Origin: Neoarius graeffei
Taxonomy: Eukaryota > Chordata > Actinopteri > Siluriformes > Ariidae
DNA length: 64,000 bases
Reading direction: 5' to 3'
NCBI RefSeq assembly: GCF_027579695.1
Contig: NC_083571.1
Span: 36,236,943-36,300,942 of the forward strand
In this document: positions 19,345 through 30,155 of the stretch, one piece after another
Layout: each line of letters begins with the position of its first letter
Numbering within the stretch: the first letter of the stretch is position 1
Notes under the pieces: generated by a model
The model's input: only the letters and a program-made list of their open reading frames with translations
What the model was told of the DNA's origin: nothing
The model's database searches: none
Translations under genes and position numbers: made by a program

Positions 19345-22300
19345 TCAGGCGCTCGCATAAGCTGCCTCGTCCAGATGAGGGTCTTTTGCGTCATCGCACG
19401 AGCTGGAGGCGTGGCTGCTGAGGTCGGCGACGCCTGACTCGAGGTCGCTGCAGACAGAAAGGTCGTCAGCGTCGGTGGCTTTGGGGGTCGTGGGTGATTT
19501 CAGTGGTAGTGTGAAGTAGGACGGGGTGTGGCTTTCTGTCCCGGCAGCAGGGCAGATGCAGGTGGGGTAATCCTGAGGGTTGCCGACCTCGTTTCCTTTC
19601 AGCAGCGTCCGGTGCGAATGTTCAGTCGCTCTGTTGTTCTTCATTTTTCTCGTTTTGTTCTCGAGCAGCTGAGCAAGTCTCTACAGCGGGGCAGAGAATA
19701 CGAGTTAGAGTAAAGCGTTTTATTTCATTCAGCACGTATGATCGTTAACACAAAAATCTGGAACCAAAAAGGGACAAAAAGTTTTACACACACACACGGG
19801 GTTCTGGTTCGGATCATCTAGACATATAGTTTTTAAGATCTGATTCCGTATGTTAACAAATTTTCCTTTCAAATGAGTGAGAGGTCACAGGAATTCTGTC
19901 TACAGTACAGTAGCACTGAGGATGAGCTTGAACACCAAGACATTACACGATTTCAGGTGTATTTATGTTCGTGAAGGCGGGACATACACATTCTAGACAG
20001 CATTTCATTGGATGCTAATGCAGTACGTGGCAGCCCAGGGGGCGTGGCTAACTGTAAACGTGTGTTTTTACGAAGCGAGTATGTATGCCTTGTCCATCGT
20101 CGTTCTCCCGTGGTACCTCCTGGTGGGTGTTAAGCTCCTCCTCCAGCTGCTGTGACTCCTCCTTCACGGCGGTCAGCCAATCAGAAGGTGACTGATGCGA
20201 GGCCCTGCCCCTTTCCACAGAACTGTACATGCCTTTCCAGAATCTGGAGTCACACGCAGGATAAACGTTTAATTTTAAAACAATGGATACAGTTTCTCAG
20301 CTTAACGTTAGTTGATCCCAGGTAGCTGTGAGATATTTTTAGCCATTAGCGAGCTACTGAAGGCTACAGCAAGGTGTTAAAATCTTTTCTTTTCTTTTGG
20401 GAGAAGGCACTCACTTGAAGCAGTAGGGCGTGGTCAGGGGTCTCAACACGCCCTGAGTCTGACTGTGGTCTGATCTGTACAGAGGATTGATAAACTCGGA
20501 TCTGTTCTCCCAAAGACACGGCCAGAGCGAGTGAGTCCGCTCGCGCATCCTACACACACACACACACACACGGGTCAACATTCCGGTTGCTCAGTTTGTT
20601 GGAATCTTATTTTCACATGAACGTTCGGACCTCAGGTCCCGGCGCTCTCTCTGGCTGTTGCCGATGAAGTTGCCGTACTGGCAGGAGTGGACGTGTGTGT
20701 GCAGCTGAAGGAGGAAGCGCTCGTTAAACTCAAAGGCGCAGGGGAACTGCTCCATCAGCTGCCAAACACACTCCAGGAACTGGTCCAGAACAGGGGACAC
20801 CTCTTTAGGATCTCCGTCCAGGTGAGCGTACCTGCAGGGTGAAGAAAAAAAGTTCCACATGACTGCGTTACACTCCGGTATGTAAAGTTCATTATGTTTC
20901 TTTTTAATATTAAGTGAAAAAAAATTTTTTACTTCATGCTTTTGATTTAATGCATTTCAGAAGGAAAAAAAAATCTACTTCCTGTGCTCTACATACAGGA
21001 GGAAAGGAAAGAAAGTTCTGACCTGTAGAAGTTTTAAATGTACAGTTATTTACACATTTCAATGTACAGATGTTTATATATCCAGGTGTTTTGATTTCAG
21101 TAGGCAGATATTTAGATATGCAGATGTTTCAAATGTACAGTTTACGTGTTGATGTGCAGATATTAATATGTACAGATGTTTAGATCATTTCCAAAGATGT
21201 TTAGACATACAGATATTTCGATGTCCACACATACAGATGTTTCGAATATACAGTTGTTTACATGCATCTGTGCAGATGTTTAGATGTGCAGGCATTAATA
21301 CATACAGATGTTTAGGGGTTTGCTTTGATGTTTCAATTTCAGTTGTGCAGATGTGTAGGCAGATCTTTTGATGCACAAACGTTTTTGGATGTACAGATGT
21401 TTAGATGTGCACACGTTAATACGTACAGATGTTTAGAGGTACAGATGTTTTGATTTCAGTTGTACAGATGTTAAGACATACAGATTTTGATGTGCAGAGA
21501 TACAGATGTTTCAAATGTACAGTTGTTTACATGTGTTGATGTTCAGATGTTGAGATGTACAGATGTTTCGATGTGCAGACATTAATACATACAGATGTAT
21601 GGATGTTTGCATGGTTTAATGTACAGATTTTTTTATCTCATTTTTACAGATATTTAGACGTAGATATTCCGATGCGCAGACATACAGATGTTTCAAATGT
21701 ACAGTTTACATGCGTCTGTGCAGATGTTTAGACGTGCAGACGTTAATATGTACAGATGTTTACATCTTTAGATGTACAGATGCTTTGATGTTTCAATTTC
21801 AGCTGTGCAGATGTGTAAGCAAATGTTTTGATGTACAAATGTTTTTGGATGTACAGACGTTTAGATGTGCAGACATTAATACGTACAGATGTTTCGATTT
21901 CAGTTGTATGGACGTTAAGACAGACAGATATTTTGATGTGCAGAGATGCAGATGTTTCAAATGTACAGTTGTTTACATGTGTTGATGCGCAGATGTTTCG
22001 ATGGGCAGATATTAACACATACAAATGTATGGATGTTTTGCATGTTTTAACGTACAGATGTTTGGACGTACAGATATTCTGATGTGCAGACATACAGATG
22101 TTTCGAATGTGCAGACGTTAATAAGTACAGATGTTTAGAGGTACGGATGTTTACGTCTTTTAGATGTACAGATGTTTTTGATGTTTCAATTTCAGTTGCG
22201 CAGATGTGTAGACAGATGTTTTGGATGTACAAACCTGTGTGAGAACTTGTGTCCAAACGACACCCAGTCTTTCTCTATCAGCACCTACAGACACACAGCC

Positions 22301-22625
22301 AGATGTTATATGAGAGCAATGCTCACTGATCCAAACCACATATATAAAAACACCGAGTGGGAGGGGCTAGAAATGACACACGCTGAGTGGGCGGAGCTTC
22401 ATCTTCATTAACATGGTGTTTGAGTGCTATAGTGATGTTTGTGGTGCGTTATGTCGCAGATGTTGGCGTGTTTATCCCGTGTCGTCGGCGTTATTACCAT
22501 GAATCCTTTAATGGTTCTGTAGTACGGGTCCAAGAGCACGCTGGCTACGGAGCAGGTCTGAGCCGTACGATCCCATCCATCAGAGCAGTGTACCAACACA
22601 CTCACCCCTTCCTCTGCTATAGCCT

Positions 22626-22656
<31 letters not shown>

Positions 22657-25600
22657 TCATGTGGATTGTGTTGCACTTCCCGTTTTTAAACACAGCTTCA
22701 CCAATCTGAGCTGAAACCTCAACCTTTGGTTAAATCTGAGATCACTTCTTCCCTTTAAAAGAGAAAAGTCATTGCGCTCAGTGAAACCTCCTCATCTGAC
22801 CCGAGAGAAACATGAACTTCTGCAGTTTACTGAAAATGATTCCAGTCTCGGCTGAAAGTAACGGAGTGAGCGTTAATCGGTTTACTGTGAAACTAAATAA
22901 AAGTGGCATCAGTGAAATCATGATTATCTTTCAAGCAGGTTTACAGTTTGGTGCAGAAGTGGAGAGTAACGAAGTACATTTACTTGAGTACTGTATTTAA
23001 GTACACTTCGAGTATCTGTACTTTACTTGAGTATTTTTTTTTTTGGAAACTTATGACTTTAACTTCACTACATTTGAAAGGCAAATATCATATTTTTAAC
23101 TCCACTATGTTTCTATCAGGTCCTCGTTACTATGAAGCAGCCTTGAAAGTGGATGTTTTTTTCTTTTCTTTTCTAAAATGTGATTGATTTTTTCGCAGGC
23201 GACACTGAGACAGCCGATCAGTAATCACTAGGGTCACGTCACATCCATAGACTGTATAAAATCAAGTTCGATGATTTCTCAGCAGCGTTATTTAAACACG
23301 ATCAGTTGATGGCAGAATGGAAGGAGGCGGTTCTTCTGGGGAATGCACGCACCCACGGCCCATGAACCCATGTTTCAGTTTTCTGAAAGGAATAAACAGT
23401 CGTTTAATTTTAAATATTTGCCGAAAACGAACCACATCACGGCCTACAAAACTCGCCATCCGACCTGCGGGAGCATATTGAGGTATATAAACGTTTTATT
23501 CCAAGAGAAAGCTTTCAACGAAGTTGTCTGTACTTTTAGAGCTAGCGATAACGTTGCAATAGCTATGCGGTCTGGTTAGTCACATGACTTTCTATGGCTT
23601 TGCCCGCCAAGTTGCCATCGCCTTGTCCACAGCTAACGTTAACACATAGCTAGTTAACTTGGACACTGTTAGTTAGCATGTAAAAACGGAGTTACGCTAA
23701 CATGAATAACGTTAACTTATCTGAAGTCCTTTCAGAAATATGTTTGAGCATAATCTTGCCAAATAAACAGAATGTAGAAATGTTTCTTTTCTAGTAGCGT
23801 TAGCTACCCAATATGACTAAGAGTTTGAAAAGAGTTTGCTAGAAGTCAGGTGGAGTTTCACTGACTAGCTAGCTTAACATTAAACCACCATGATGGCACA
23901 GCACGCATTCATTTTGTGAATTCACATTTCTGTCTTTGGTAACGGCGTTAGGTTTTGTAAACGTTGTGGCAATAATACAACAATGCATTGACAGAAAATG
24001 TACTTTTAATACTTAAGTATTTTTAAAAGCAAGCGCTTCAGTAAAAATGTAACTGGACAATTTTCACTTGTATCGGAGTAACATCTGACCAGTGGGATCT
24101 GTACTTTGACTTAAGTAATGAAGTTGGGTACTTTGTCCACCTCTGGTTTGGTGTGACGTCAGTAACGCATAAAAACTAATTTAATCCGAGTTAAAGTCTT
24201 ATTTATCGTCTTACTGCACAAAACCTAGTCTAAATCTTCATTTATTTATAAAAACGTGACAGATTTAAGCTAAGGCTGTTTATCTCATGGAGCTCTGAAG
24301 TGTTAAAGGGCTGATGACACGAACATGACTCTATGCAATTTCTTAAATAAACTATACAACATGGCAAACATGTTAGATTTCTGTTATAATTACGTGAAAA
24401 GAAGCTGTTGTTACGCGAATATCCAACTTTTAATTGCACAGCGCAAGAAAACTGGGTCCGTGGCTCGCGGCCATGTTGTGACGTCAGCGGAAGAAAACGC
24501 TCTGGTTCACTGGCTGTTCTACTCTGGTTCTACTCAATGGAAATGGCGCATGAAAACGCCGGTGAACTCTCTAGTGCTAGCTCTTCCTCTTCTGGGAGTC
24601 TAGAATTGTGTTGATCTCTTCCGAATAGAATCTATGATAGCCTACCCTCTTTACCCTTTGCCTCTCGTTGCTAGGCGGCAGTTACATGAAAGCCGCAAGC
24701 TTTCACAAGCAAATACAGGACTGATATCACGCCGACTTTATGATTACATTTATGATTATCATGTAGAATCTATAGCTCTACGTACCTTTATCTTATGTCG
24801 TTTCACAACACATGTTCTGACAGGAGGACTGTCTTTGGATCCGGCATAGCTACTAGTAGACCCTCTCCGGAATACTGGCAGTGTTGCCAGATTGGGAGGT
24901 TTCCCGCCCAGCTGGGCTGTTTCAAGTGCATTTTGGTGGGTTTTGAACATATTTTGGGCTGGAAAACGTCAGCAGTATCTGTTGCCAGATACTGCTGACG
25001 TTTTCCAGCCCAAAATATGTTCAAAACCCACCAAAATGCACTTGAAACAGCCCAACTGGGCGGGAAACCTCCCAATCTGCCAACACTGTGTAGGCACTGC
25101 TGATGGTAGTAACACACGTTTGTGCTGAACTGAACACCCAAGATATTCCTTTAAGCTGGGAAGGGTGTCAAAACAATCCAAATCGAAGTGTTCAGAGCAC
25201 AGGACGGATGTTGGTGAGGGCTCCCACTTGTCACGAGTGCGCCTGACTTGCTTCACCCACTTCGCATGCAGCTCGGGATCTCTGGGAAACTTGAATAAAC
25301 TTACCCCATCCTTGTGGGTTTTGGAGCAAAAGCCGGCAACACAACGTGAAGGCATAATAACTATATATGTATATGTGTATAATAAAAATACTAATAATGA
25401 TAAACTGAACACCTGTTGCATCAACAACAAACTGGTAAGTGAGGAGGAAGGTTCTTTCGCTGACGTCATATAGCTCCTCCTCCTTTTTCGTCTCCTGGGT
25501 GCTGCAGCCCCGTCAAATTTGCCCAAATAGCTGCTTTTTTTATCATAACTTGTAAAATAGGCGCCTTCGTGAATTAATATATGGATCATCGGGAATTACT

Positions 25601-28600
25601 TTTTATGTTATAAAACATCGCCAAAGATGTCAAAAACGTGTCATCAGCACTTTAATAGACCAGTCTTAGTCACTACACACACACACACACACACACACAC
25701 TGCTGGTGTGTACCTTGGCGATGAAGACTCCGGCGTCCAGCACTGCTTTGATGTGTTTGAGCCACCCGGAATTCTCCAGACCCCACAGGAAGTCTCCCAT
25801 CGACGGAGACCTGAGATCACCGACTGCAACAGAGAACCGACGGCGTTGATTCATTTTCTATAACAGCAGTTTGTACTCGTGATCGTTTCTATAGCGACGG
25901 CTCACTGATATGGACTCGTACGTCCGAATCAAACGCTCCGGGACGTGCTGTTATAGGAAAACGATCGACTTGCGGGCGCGAACAGAAACTCATTGTTTTG
26001 ATGTCACTACACACCCTCGATGAGTTTCTGCTGGCTGCTCCTCATCACGTGGATGTTCTCGATGCCGATGAACTGCAGGCGGATGTTCGTGTAGTGGTCC
26101 TCGTTCTCATAGCCTTTTCCTGCCGCCCGATTGGCCATCGCGTTCAGCTAGACACACACACACACACACTTCATATATTGAAAGTATAAATATAGCTTTT
26201 ACACACTAATGCATTTCCGTGAGCCCTTACCTTCGGCCGTGTGTCCACCACGTACATGTACTCACTGGCGGGATTGGACTTCATGATGGCCTGCAGCATC
26301 TGTTCATCCTCCGGAGAACGAGTGCTGAAACCGGAGAGAGGCTGACTGCTGCGGCACACTGCAGCCTGGGGGGTGGGGAGGATAGAGAGGGGGGAATTTG
26401 AGACAGTTGGGTGTAAAGTCACTGATTTGTGCTCTGTAAAGTGCACTTTGTAGGCAGCATGGGGTGGATGAATGGAGAAATGGCACATACACCAGTGTCC
26501 CTGTGGAAGTAGGAGAGAACAGGAAGTCGCCCTCGGCTCCTGAATTTGGCGCTGCCCACGATAATGGCGGGAGATGCTGACTTCGGCACGAACAGCTCCG
26601 AGGGGTACGTATCGCACACCTGTCTCCCACACACAGAAGTAGTAGAAGAAAATACTTTTGGTGAATGGTAACATTACTCAGTACTCAGTACTCACTCTGT
26701 ACTCGTGGTTGGCCGGAGTGACGTGCCAGAGGTTGCTGGGAATTCCCATCCGGCTAAACTCAGAACGCAGATCCAGGAAACTCCAGGCCTTTTCTCTTTC
26801 CTCTTTAGCCACGCTGGGCAAGTACGAGAAGCAGAAGAGCTCTCCGTAACGCTCTGAGAGGGGAAGATAGAATGAGAAACAGAGAGCTGAACTAGTTTTG
26901 TCGTTCCGTCATATGATCAGATCTGTGATTGGCTGCTCAGTTTCAGTGTAAGCTCCGCCCATTTTGACCTAATCACCTGCCAAAGTCAAGATTTCTGTGT
27001 GTGTCCTCACCTGGATGGGACAGGTGTGCGAGTGACTCCTGGACGTCCAGACATTCTCTCTCAAGTGGCAACACAAACTGAAACACCTGGAAGTTCTTAC
27101 ATCGTAGGATGAGATGACTTCCTGTGGGCGTGGCCGGGGTGCGATCGACACTACTGATCAGACTGTGCAGGAGCTAACACACACACACACACACACACAC
27201 TACTCAGTGATTCTCATCATTACAGATATTCTGGAATGTTCCGTCACTCTACAGGAAGTTGGTGTAATTACAGGGAATCCTGACTTCCTGTTGCTTGTGC
27301 AACGAGTCCTGTGCCACATGACATGAAAGAGGATGTTAGTCAGTTTTTACTTCCTACCCACGTCTCTTTGCGTGTGTCCGAGTTCTCTACGAAGATGGTG
27401 TGTGTGGAGGAGAGGTACAGCGTCCCCACCGTGGACTTGCGGGGAGTCAGCCTGTCGATCAAACGCACGTTCTCCACCTGCCAGGACGCAGGAACACACA
27501 GGAAGCTCGATTTCACACGACACGATACAATTGTGACTGACAGAAGCTCGAACCTTCTGCATCACCACGTGAAATGAAACACTTTATTAACCTCAAGGAC
27601 ATTCACAATGAAAAAGTGACTTCAAATCTGAATGGATGGCAATCAAACAAGAAAACATGCTCAAAATAACAGTGAATAATGTCGTTAAAACTAATACTTC
27701 AAATCTTCAATAATTCAAATGTTCGTGATCGTTTCTATAGCGACGGCTCACTGATACGGACTTGGACGTCCGAATCAAACGCTCCGGGACGTGCTGTTAT
27801 GGGAAAATGATCGACTTGCGGGTGCAAACAGAAGCTCATTGTTTTGATGATGTCACTACACACCCTCGATGAGTTTCTGCTGGCTGAAAACCAGCAAAAA
27901 AATAGCCAAAATATCATGAAAAAATATTTCAGGAACAAATATGAAAAATAGAAACGTAACAATACAACATAGAATGCATTACAAATATATTACATTTATG
28001 GTTAATGTCAATAAACAGGTAATATGTTAAAAAACATTCATAGTAATGACCTGAAATCATTTTGGAGTCGATGTAATAATAATAATAAAATAGGCACAAA
28101 AAAAGGATGGACTGATTCATGAATGAATTAATTAATTAATGAATGAAGGTAAAATAATAAATAAAATTTATTTAATAAATTTTATTTATTAAATAAATAA
28201 ATTTAAATAAATTTAGTAAAATAAATTAATAAACAAGTAAACAAATCAAAATAAATACACCATTGAAGAGAAAAAAAACATTTATGAAAATAAATCAGAC
28301 AGACAGGTCACGTGATCTCTGCAGCCAGTAGAATAAAAAGAGGATAATGAAGGGAGGGGTGGAGTAAGTGGGGGGGAGGGATGAGTGGGGAGGATGAGTG
28401 GGGGGGTGAGGGATGAGGGGGGTAAGAGATGAGAGGGGAGGGGGGGTGATAAGGGATGGGGTAAGAGATGAGAGGGGGTGATAAGGGATGGGGGGGTGAT
28501 AAGGGATGGGGGTAAGAGATGAGAGGGGATGGGGTAAGAGATGAGGGGGTGATGGGGGGTAAGAGATGGGGGGTAAGAGATGAGAGGGGGTGATGGGGGT

Positions 28601-29583
28601 GATGGGGGGTAAGAGATGAGAGGGGGTGATGGGGGTAAGAGATGGGGGGGTAAGAGATGAGAGGGGGTGATGGGGGTAAGAGATGGGGGGGTAAGAGATG
28701 AGGGGGTGATGGGGTAAGAGATGAGAGGGGGGTAAGAGATGAGGGGGTAAGAGATGAGGGGTGATGGGGTAAGAGATGGGTAAGAGATGGGGGGTAAGAG
28801 ATGGGGGGGTAAGAGATGAATAAGAGATGGGGTAAGAGATGAGGGGGGGTAAGAGATGGGGGAGTAAGAGATGGGGGAGTAAGAGATGAGGAGGGTGTAA
28901 GAGATGGGGGGTAAGAGATGGGTAAGAGATGGGGGGGTAAGAGATGGGGGGTAAGAGATGGGGGGGGTAAGAGATGGGGGGTGTAAGAGATGGGGGAGTA
29001 AGAGATGAGGGGGGTGTAAGAGATGGGGGGGTAAGAGATGAGGGGGGTGTAAGAGATGGGGGGGTAAGAGATGAGGGGGGTGTAAGAGATGGGGGGGTAA
29101 GAGATGAGGGGGGTGTAAGAGATGGGGGGGTAAGAGATGGGGGGTAAGAGATGAGGGGGGTAAGAGATGGGTAAGAGCTGGGGGGGTAAGAGCTGGGGGG
29201 GTAAGAGATGGGGGGTAAGAGATGAGGGGGTAAGAGATGGGGGGGTAAGAGATGGGTAAGAGATGAGGGGGGGTAAGAGATGAGGGGGGGTAAGAGATGG
29301 GTAAGAGATGAGGGGGGGTAAGAGATGAGGGGGGGTAAGAGATGGGTAAGAGATGAGGGGGGGTAAGGGGGGGGTAAGAGATGGGTAAGAGATGGGGGGG
29401 GGGGGGGGTTGAAGGTTGTGGGCTGCGAGCCAATAACGGCCTGTCGCTGCGCTCGTGCTGCCAGATGGCGCATTCTGTGCATCCACCCGGTTCCTGTAGA
29501 CGCGTCAGAGCGCGAGAGCAGCCGGAATGCTGCTGCTGCTGCTGCGCGAGCTCCGGTACCTTCGGTGTTCTGATGTTCTCCAT
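19345..29583 (-). CDS. mtmr7: mtmr7, myotubularin-related phosphoinositide 3-phosphatase (complete, 14 coding exons)
   Basis: Exons in transcript order: 29583-29560, 27477-27358, 27173-27011, 26853-26696, 26619-26491, 26365-26231, 26147-26015, 25823-25714, 22623-22498, 22284-22235, 20831-20631, 20549-20415, 20243-20117, 19680-19345. All borders are AG/GT and all phases agree, giving 648 codons (human MTMR7 is about 660). Residues 1 to about 100 form the PH-GRAM domain ([24 protein letters not shown]). The phosphatase domain carries [30 protein letters not shown] and the P-loop HCSDGWDRT, with Cys337 and Arg343. A coiled coil ([14 protein letters not shown]) lies near residue 530. The family hydrolyses the 3-phosphate of PI3P, and MTMR7 also acts on Ins(1,3)P2, in partnership with the inactive MTMR9. 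The coiled coil serves dimerisation. The catalytic residues are intact. The C-terminal 100 residues are Ser-rich and variable. Confidence 0.95.
21050..22230. repeat. Degenerate ACAGATGTTT minisatellite in mtmr7 intron 10
   Basis: About 1.2 kb of imperfect 10-30 bp words based on TACAGATGTTTAGATGTGCAG with ATTAATACGT variants. Longer blocks such as CAAATGTACAGTTGTTTACATG recur at about 21129, 21243, 21514, 21694 and 21957, so there is a higher-order arrangement. Several short ORFs on both strands are by-products of the repeat. Confidence 0.85.
22498..22623 (-). CDS. mtmr7: mtmr7 exon 9, catalytic P-loop
   Basis: Forty-two codons, phase 0 at both ends. The exon encodes the Cys-x5-Arg signature in [14 protein letters not shown] and the following [11 protein letters not shown] helix. 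Active myotubularins share this Cys/Asp/Arg pattern, whereas pseudophosphatase members lack the Cys. The acceptor is preceded directly by a long (TG)n run on the transcribed strand. Confidence 0.93.
22954..24145. mobile_element. hAT MITE with CAGAGGTGG-type ends
   Basis: The left end is CAGAAGTGGAGAGTAACG and the right end CTTTGTCCACCTCTG. The exact 8 bp duplication GTTTGGTG lies at 22946-22953 and 24146-24153. Sub-terminal parts are rich in AAGTAC / ACTTAAGTA words. There is no transposase. It lies in mtmr7 intron 8. Confidence 0.88.
24879..25088. repeat. Perfect-type fold-back, about 100 bp arms, 4 nt loop
   Basis: The arm 24879-24981 is the reverse complement of 24986-25088 with only a few mismatches, around TTGC. 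The arms contain TTTGGTGGGTTTTGAACAT and CCAGATTGGGAGG. It sits inside the Kolobok-like element, directly against the end of the THAP frame. Confidence 0.88.
25089..25355 (-). pseudogene. THAP-domain exon (89 codons) of a transposon
   Basis: From ATG 25355 the frame gives [39 protein letters not shown] and a terminal LLPSAVPT. This is the C-x4-C ... C-x2-H zinc-binding pattern with the FP and AVPT motifs of the THAP domain. The domain binds specific DNA. The frame then runs into the fold-back at 24879-25088, so the rest of the protein is missing. It may have been the first exon of a longer transposase gene, and no splice donor is obvious at the border. Confidence 0.7.
25877..26037 (-). repeat. 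Source of a local duplication (exon 7 3' end plus intron 7)
   Basis: This 161 bp segment is repeated in direct orientation at 27723-27886 in mtmr7 intron 1. It contains the last 23 bp of exon 7 (26015-26037), its 5' splice site and 138 bp of intron 7. Confidence 0.9.
27723..27886 (-). repeat. Duplicate of exon 7 donor region in mtmr7 intron 1
   Basis: A direct duplicate of 25877-26037 with a handful of substitutions and one 3 bp insertion. On the mtmr7 strand it presents the exon 7 tail CTCATCGAGG followed by GTGTGTAG, so it places a decoy donor in intron 1. Confidence 0.88.
27887..28349. other. AT-rich intron 1 sequence, nothing recognised
   Basis: The segment contains AATTAATTAATGAATGA and TTTATTTAATAAATTTTATT runs, with a short palindrome near 28160-28200. 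No coding signal. Confidence 0.4.
28350..29413. repeat. G-rich GGGGTAAGAGATG minisatellite in mtmr7 intron 1
   Basis: About 1.06 kb of units of 13-22 bp, variants of GGGGGGTAAGAGATGAG on the + strand. The array ends in a run of about 16 G. On the mtmr7 transcript it is a CTCTTACCCCCCAT polypyrimidine array. All three - strand frames stay open over it for about 440 codons because the repeat lacks stops. These are not genes. Confidence 0.92.
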
Positions 29584-29703
29584 CCTCGCGCTCCACAGCT
29601 TCAATCCCGGGGATCACCGCGCGCGCCCCGTGTCCGACACCCCATCCGCGCGCGCTCTGCCTCTCAACGCGTTTAACGGAACCGGAAACGGCACTGCATA
29701 TGA

Positions 29704-29737
<34 letters not shown>

Positions 29738-29870
29738 AGCCTATGTAAATGCGGCGCGTGCTGTTCCCTGCTCTCCCGGTTCCGTGTCGGAGTGACCGTG
29801 ACTCCGCCGAGCCGAACACACCGCACGCGCCCGCACCGCAGAGACGCGAATTATTCTTCCGGGTTGCCAG
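29584..29870 (-). promoter_or_regulatory. mtmr7: CpG-rich 5' region / putative promoter of mtmr7
   Basis: The bases just upstream of the ATG at 29583 are dense in CpG (CGCGCGCG, GCGCGCTC), unlike the AT-rich surroundings. A CpG cluster at the first exon is typical for vertebrate housekeeping-type promoters. A (TA)n/(TG)n run lies within it at about 29703-29737. No TATA box is evident at a fixed distance, and the start site cannot be placed. Confidence 0.45.
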
Positions 29871-30155
29871 ATTGATGCTCTTTCAGCTGTAATGGCGGAA
29901 CCGCAGTGTCGATATTCTACTGTTTACACAACAATTCCACCTTCATCCATTATCTGTAGCCGCTGATCCTGTGCAGGGTCGCAGGCAAACTGGAGCCGAG
30001 CCCAGCTGAGCAAGTCACCAGATCATCACAGGATACACCGACACATACAGTGGTGCTTGAAAGTTTGTGAACCCTTTAGAATGTTCTATATTTCTGCATA
30101 AATATGACCTAATATTACATATCTGTGAGTGGCAAAAGTATATGAATATTTGCTT

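Larger units (their letters stand above)
24307..25651 (-). mobile_element. Kolobok-like transposon (TTAA duplication, THAP ORF)
   Basis: AGGGCTGATGACACG at the left and its inverse CGTGTCATCAGCACT at the right are flanked by TTAA (24303-24306 and 25652-25655). The interior carries a THAP zinc-finger frame on the - strand. A TTAA duplication combined with a THAP-bearing protein is the Kolobok signature; piggyBac also uses TTAA but has no THAP domain. The element lies in mtmr7 intron 8, ending about 60 bp from exon 8. Confidence 0.62.

Noticed and set aside
21168-22256. Cys/Asp/Val-rich ORFs on both strands (about 60-116 codons)
   Set aside because: They are by-products of the ACAGATGTTT minisatellite. 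The periodicity is not a multiple of three and there is no conserved start.
24969-25589. 206-codon - strand frame as a complete host THAP gene
   Set aside because: Only the 89 codons from ATG 25355 are THAP-like. The upstream part is AT-rich repeat and the downstream part runs into the fold-back.
28282-29617. Three overlapping - strand frames of about 390-440 codons, Pro/Ser/Leu/Thr-rich
   Set aside because: They are the stop-free translations of the CTCTTACCCCCC minisatellite in all three frames. Only the eight codons 29583-29560 belong to a real gene (mtmr7 exon 1).
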